Of a stretch of 64,000 nt of DNA, positions 61,477-64,000 are shown one piece after another. Made by a program: the position numbers and the translations under genes. The DNA comes from DASYXT01 sp035934555 (GTDB lineage Bacteria > Verrucomicrobiota > Verrucomicrobiia > Limisphaerales > UBA8199): NCBI GenBank assembly GCA_035934555.1, contig DASYXT010000126.1:37487-101486 (forward strand). Reading direction: 5' to 3'. Position 1 is the first letter of the stretch; each line of letters opens with the position of its first letter. Under the pieces are notes generated by a model. That model saw nothing but the letters and a program-made list of their open reading frames with translations. It was not told where the DNA came from and made no database searches.

Positions 61477-61679
61477 CGCCACTCCTCGCCTCATTTCGAT
61501 ACACCTCCCCCTCTCCCCATTCAGCAATCCCCATGCCCAACACCTCAATAATCTCGCAAATTTAACATTGGCATGTGTCAAGCTTCATCACTGACCCGTT
61601 AAGTACAACAGGGTGGCGGCAGGTGCCCCTGTGGAACAATGCAGCCGGACCCCCGCCACCCAAAACCGTTGGCAGTCTC

Positions 61680-62189
61680 ATGAAAAAGGAAGATAACGAC
61701 CAAACACCACCGCAATTCGTCTTCAACCTCAACGCTCTCCGCTCCCTCGGCCCCGCAGCCCTCGACCACAAGAGAAACCCAGCCATCCAAGATATCAAAC
61801 TCCGCGAACTCTCCATCGCCTTCGACGACCCCCTCCACCACGAAATCACCATTCGCGCAGACAACATCCTCGACCCAACCCACCCGCCCATTAAAATCCC
61901 CCGCAACGGCCGCCTCTCACGTGCAAAGTTCGAGGTCCAGTGCACCAGCGCCTCCGCTCCCCAGGCCCTCACTATAGAACCGCCGACCACCCTCACAATC
62001 GAATGTGCCGCATGCCTCGCAACCCTCCTCGCATGGCTCCAACATACCGGGTTCGCCGCGCTCAGGACCACCGCCAGCACCCTGGCCCCCATCCTCCTCG
62101 CGTTGGCCACCCTCATCGCCCCGGCACTCAGCGATAACGACGGCGACGCCGACGATTTCGGCTCCGACAGCAAAATCTACCTGAACTAG
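61680..62189 (+). CDS. Hypothetical protein in C-rich phage-like region
   Basis: 169 residues if started at the ATG at 61680 (MKKEDNDQTPPQF); an ATG at 61575 would add 35 low-quality residues. It has a soluble N-terminal part, then a hydrophobic stretch (about 118-150, ACLATLLAWLQH and LAPILLALATLIAPAL) and an acidic tail (SDNDGDADDFGSD). No family recognised. Codons end in C far more than those of neighbouring genes (GCC, CTC, ACC), as in the capsid gene at the window end, so it probably belongs to the same phage-like unit. Flanked by short-period repeat arrays. Confidence 0.5.
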   Translation: MKKEDNDQTPPQFVFNLNALRSLGPAALDHKRNPAIQDIKLRELSIAFDDPLHHEITIRADNILDPTHPPIKIPRNGRLSRAKFEVQCTSASAPQALTIEPPTTLTIECAACLATLLAWLQHTGFAALRTTASTLAPILLALATLIAPALSDNDGDADDFGSDSKIYLN

Positions 62190-62208
62190 CCCGCCCCGGC
62201 GCTCCACC

Positions 62209-62250
62209 CAATTTCCAATTTGCAATTCTCAATTGTCAATTTTCAATCCC
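62209..62250 (+). repeat. Degenerate heptamer array CAATTNN (6 units)
   Basis: Six units in register: CAATTTC, CAATTTG, CAATTCT, CAATTGT, CAATTTT, CAATCCC. It begins 20 bp after the stop of the hypothetical gene. Beyond it, near 62266-62303, related 8-base units (CACCCCAT twice, then CAATCCAT-like units) continue the pattern. Confidence 0.75.
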
Positions 62251-62316
62251 CCTCGCCCGCACGCACCCCATCACCCCATCAATCCATTAATCCATCAATC
62301 CGCCCCCCCCATTCCG

Positions 62317-62452
62317 ATGTCCTTCCCCCTCCCACTCTGGGAAACTCTTGAATGGCTCCCCGGCCTCGCTGCCCTCCCCGATATCTGGCTCCAGTACCTC
62401 GGCCAAAACCACGACCATTTCAAAAACCTCTGCCTTCAGCCCAGCCAGCACC
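62317..62452 (+). pseudogene. N-terminal part of a disrupted phage-like gene
   Basis: From the ATG at 62317 the frame reads MSFPLPLWETLEWLPGLAAL, then PDIWLQYLGQNHDHFKNLCL, with the same C-rich codon style as the capsid gene. Near 62452 composition changes and the frame continues into sequence belonging to a minus-strand gene. A matching C-terminal piece, AGWANPTLAPLARLLAQMLR and a TAG at 63189, appears after the intervening block. The gene thus seems split by an insertion; product unknown. Confidence 0.5.
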
Positions 62453-62894
62453 TCACTGCGTCAAATTCGACTCTCAATACCTCCCTTGCGAAGTCATCTC
62501 TTGATATAGTTCCCGCTTGGGCTTTTTCACAGAGGTCTCCGAATCGCTTCTCTCCCTTTGAATTGAGCATCTCGTAAAGGATGCCGATGAATTCATCGAC
62601 GGGACGTGAATCTTGTGCCACGCAGATGATTACATCAGGCATACCTGCCGTGTGTGGAGAGAAATGGCTCGGCCTACGATCGTCCGGGTCGTCCGAATAG
62701 TAATAGAAGATCTTCACTGTTCTGTTGGAAAACGTCCCCCACATGGCGTTGGTAAACTCCGTCATTGCTGTCGGGTGGCCGCTCAGGAACTTTTTCAGAT
62801 TCGGAGAAGCGGAGCTGAGGATATTAGTCTCTGCCCCCCGCACGATGAGGCACACAAGAACGAAGACAACGAGTGCAATGACGCGCTTACTCAT
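62436..62894 (-). CDS. Exported hypothetical protein inside the inserted block
   Basis: 152 residues from the ATG at 62894 (MSKRVIALVVFVLVCLIVRG), with a clear signal peptide. The mature part (SASPNLKKFLSGHPTAMTEF, VKIFYYYSDDPDDRRPSHF, GMPDVIICVAQDSRPVDEFI) matches no family I know. Its codon use is more AT-rich than the flanking phage-like genes. An attC-like half-site GTTGGGC ends eight bases before its start, and its stop lies inside the split phage gene. It reads as an inserted cargo gene. Confidence 0.6.
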   Translation of the reverse strand: MSKRVIALVVFVLVCLIVRGAETNILSSASPNLKKFLSGHPTAMTEFTNAMWGTFSNRTVKIFYYYSDDPDDRRPSHFSPHTAGMPDVIICVAQDSRPVDEFIGILYEMLNSKGEKRFGDLCEKAQAGTISRDDFAREVLRVEFDAVRCWLG

Positions 62895-62902
62895 GCTATT
62901 CG

Positions 62903-62941
62903 GCCCAACGCAAGGTGCAGCCGCGCCGGGCCGCTGACAAC
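62903..62941 (-). other. Half attC-like site before the inserted gene
   Basis: On the minus strand an imperfect palindrome CAGCGGCCCGGCGCGGCTG is followed by CACCTTGCGTTGGGC, then ATG after eight bases. GCGTTGGGC is the form of the 3' core (GTTRRRY) of integron attC sites, and gene cassettes start shortly after such a core. The matching RYYYAAC core on the other side was not found and no integrase is present, so this is tentative. Confidence 0.3.
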
Positions 62942-63031
62942 CCAAAACACGCGACACGTTATCCCGTCGTAATCCCGGCGTCGGCTGCCACGTCTCGTTG
63001 GCCCTCCGTGACGCAAATCCGGGGCGAAGCA

Positions 63032-63106
63032 AAACCCCAGAGGGGTGACCTGTTTATAGTAACGCCGCCTCCTTTGAGCCGGCTAAACCCCAGCGGGGTG
63101 ACCTGT
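63032..63106. repeat. Pair of 22-bp near-identical repeats
   Basis: AAACCCCAGAGGGGTGACCT (63032, 22 bp with GT) recurs at 63085 with one change (AGC for AGA). Each contains CCCC-nnn-GGGG, a 4-bp hairpin stem. The units are 53 bp apart in the 359-bp gene-free stretch between the exported gene and the capsid gene. Confidence 0.7.
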
Positions 63107-63191
63107 GTTGGAACATCCGTCCGCTGGCTGGGCCAACCCAACCCTCGCCCCACTAGCCCGCCTCCTGGCCCAGATGCTCAGACGCCTTTAG
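63107..63191 (+). pseudogene. C-terminal part of the disrupted phage-like gene
   Basis: An open frame ending at TAG 63189-63191 reads LEHPSAGWANPTLAPLARLL then AQMLRRL. It has the C-rich codon style of the phage genes, no start codon, and lies directly before the capsid gene. Pairing it with the fragment at 62317-62452 is inference. Confidence 0.35.
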
Positions 63192-63195
63192 TCCC

Positions 63196-63222
63196 AATCC
63201 TGTAAATCCTGTTAATCCTGTC
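63196..63222 (+). repeat. Three 9-base units AATCCTGTN
   Basis: AATCCTGTA, AATCCTGTT, AATCCTGTC in direct register, 32 bp before the capsid gene start. AATCCTGT-type repeats of this kind occur widely in gene-free gaps of related bacteria, from general recollection. Confidence 0.6.
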
Positions 63223-63253
63223 AATTCCCACAAAACCAAAACAAACAAAACAC

Positions 63254-64000
63254 ATGAACGAAACCAAACCTCCCACCACCACCCCTGACCTCGACACCAT
63301 CTACGCGGACCTCCAGCAATTCCACCGCGCCTTGCCGGAATTCACCGCCCTGCCGGCTGCAATGACAACCCTCCGCACAGACGTCGAGCGCCAGCTCACC
63401 GGCCTGCGCACCCTCATCGCCGCCCGCAGCCCCGCCACCCCCGCCCCCAAACCAGGCCTTGTCAGCGACGAATGCGCCGCACATATCGGCTCACTCTTCA
63501 TCGCCCATTGCGCCCGCAGCAATCGTCTCGAATCTCTTTCCTCTTCCCAGGCCCACCGTGACGCCCTGGCCGGCGCTGCCGCCAGCACCCTCGGCCTCAC
63601 CACTCGCGCCGCCCTCACCACCGGCGACGTCCCCCTCCCCGTCCAGTACGGCCGCGAACTCCGCGAACTCATCTCCCAGTTCGGTGTCGCCCGCACTCAA
63701 ATGGCCCCCTATCCCATCGCCCTCGGCGTTGCTAAACCTCCTCGCATGGGCACCAGACCAACCTTCGGCTCCGTCGCCATGTCAGCCGCCATGCCTGACC
63801 TCTCACCAACCATCGGTTTCGCCGCCCTCGAATCCCACAAAATCGGCGGTATCGTCCGGCTCCCTCGCGAAATCGACGAGCAAAGCATCGTACCCATGGG
63901 CCAGTTCCTCGCCGGCTACGGCGCCATCGAATTCGCCCGCGCCGAAGACCGCTTCGCTTTCCTCGCCGACGCCACTCCCACCTTCGACATGATCAAGGGC
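63254..64000 (+). CDS. HK97-type phage major capsid protein (runs off window)
   Basis: 249 residues to the window edge from the ATG at 63254. A helical N-terminal scaffold-like region (about 1-90, DLQQFHRALPEFTALPAAMT) precedes the HK97-fold start: LTTGDVPLPVQYGRELRELI, FGSVAMSAAMPDLSP, TIGFAALESHKIGGIVRLPR, EIDEQSIVPMGQFLAGYGAIE. This order (strap-like VPLPVQYGRELRELI, E-loop-like middle, then SHKIGGIVRLPREID) is that of capsid proteins with a delta domain. The part from residue 90 should be the mature capsid. Codons are unusually C-ending. Confidence 0.82.
   Translation, partial: MNETKPPTTTPDLDTIYADLQQFHRALPEFTALPAAMTTLRTDVERQLTGLRTLIAARSPATPAPKPGLVSDECAAHIGSLFIAHCARSNRLESLSSSQAHRDALAGAAASTLGLTTRAALTTGDVPLPVQYGRELRELISQFGVARTQMAPYPIALGVAKPPRMGTRPTFGSVAMSAAMPDLSPTIGFAALESHKIGGIVRLPREIDEQSIVPMGQFLAGYGAIEFARAEDRFAFLADATPTFDMIKG

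Noticed and set aside
61340..62303. Short repeats as a CRISPR array
   Set aside because: Units are 7-9 bases without spacers, and no cas genes are present.
63254..64000. Encapsulin instead of phage capsid
   Set aside because: The N-terminal scaffold-like region and the neighbouring disrupted C-rich genes fit a phage head gene better; cargo genes are not seen. The missing C-terminus leaves a small doubt.
1..64000. tRNA genes
   Set aside because: A few GTTCGAA-like matches (for example near 49.6 kb) lie inside protein-coding genes and lack acceptor and anticodon stems.

Overview
The window looks like a chromosome segment from a Verrucomicrobiota bacterium, probably of the Pedosphaera/Limisphaerales type. 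This is inferred from gene content, not from a marker gene: Gram-negative lipid A genes (lpxA, lpxK, lpxL-type, heptosyltransferase), an exosortase/EpsI/sugar-transferase locus, hopanoid genes (hpnD, hpnK), many sigma-54 activators and multi-domain kinases, FIST and FG-GAP proteins, and a secreted hydrolase ending in a 'DPDDDGLVNFVEYALGLDP'-type tail. Base composition is GC-rich. No tRNA, rRNA or CRISPR array was recognised.

Layout. 1-3332 (minus) is the packaging end of a phage-like element: partial portal, Mu gp28-like terminase and four small genes. 3573-4364 is a double PRC-barrel protein. 12040-4445 (minus) reads as one tightly packed nine-gene unit, yicC-gmk-coaC-histidine kinase-sigma-54 regulator-membrane protein-hpnD-hpnK-EamA, mostly joined by ATGA overlaps or gaps of a few bases. 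15783-12137 holds a FIST protein, trpB and an FG-GAP protein. 15861-18197 is a copper-type P-ATPase facing a three-gene ECF sigma/small membrane protein/Spy-like periplasmic protein unit (19636-18238) that resembles CnrHYX. 19759-24353 is a small DHp-like protein, then exosortase, EpsI, a polyprenyl glycosylphosphotransferase and UDP-glucuronate decarboxylase. lpxA and a sigma-54 regulator follow. 31532-26863 (minus) encodes two coupled sensor kinases; a third kinase at 38498 is a paralogue of one of them. Between them are an LptF/G permease, a GlcD-type FAD oxidase overlapping a PIN-TRAM membrane protein, uppP and a Gfo/Idh/MocA oxidoreductase.

39771-48421 (minus) is a distinct accessory island: a short AraC-type regulator, three 19-bp-spaced direct repeats, a 1,916-residue secreted YD/RHS-repeat protein with a C39-peptidase-like N-terminal domain, and a TPR protein with a transglutaminase-like domain. 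Its upstream flank carries decayed coding fragments, one resembling a REP-associated tyrosine transposase. argD and argF follow, then a secreted clan-A glycoside hydrolase and a secreted trypsin-like protease with FG-GAP repeats, then lpxK-lpxL-waaF. The right end (about 61.2-64 kb) is a second phage-like region with strongly C-rich codons, an HK97-type capsid gene running off the edge, a phage gene apparently split by an inserted block, and several short-period repeat arrays.

The most unusual material is non-coding: a three-copy palindromic interspersed repeat (one copy supplies the C-terminus of a gene), a second palindromic element at 38.2 kb, a nested ~79-bp palindrome upstream of lpxK, in-register heptanucleotide arrays flanking a phage gene, and the 19-bp direct repeats between the AraC gene and the RHS gene.
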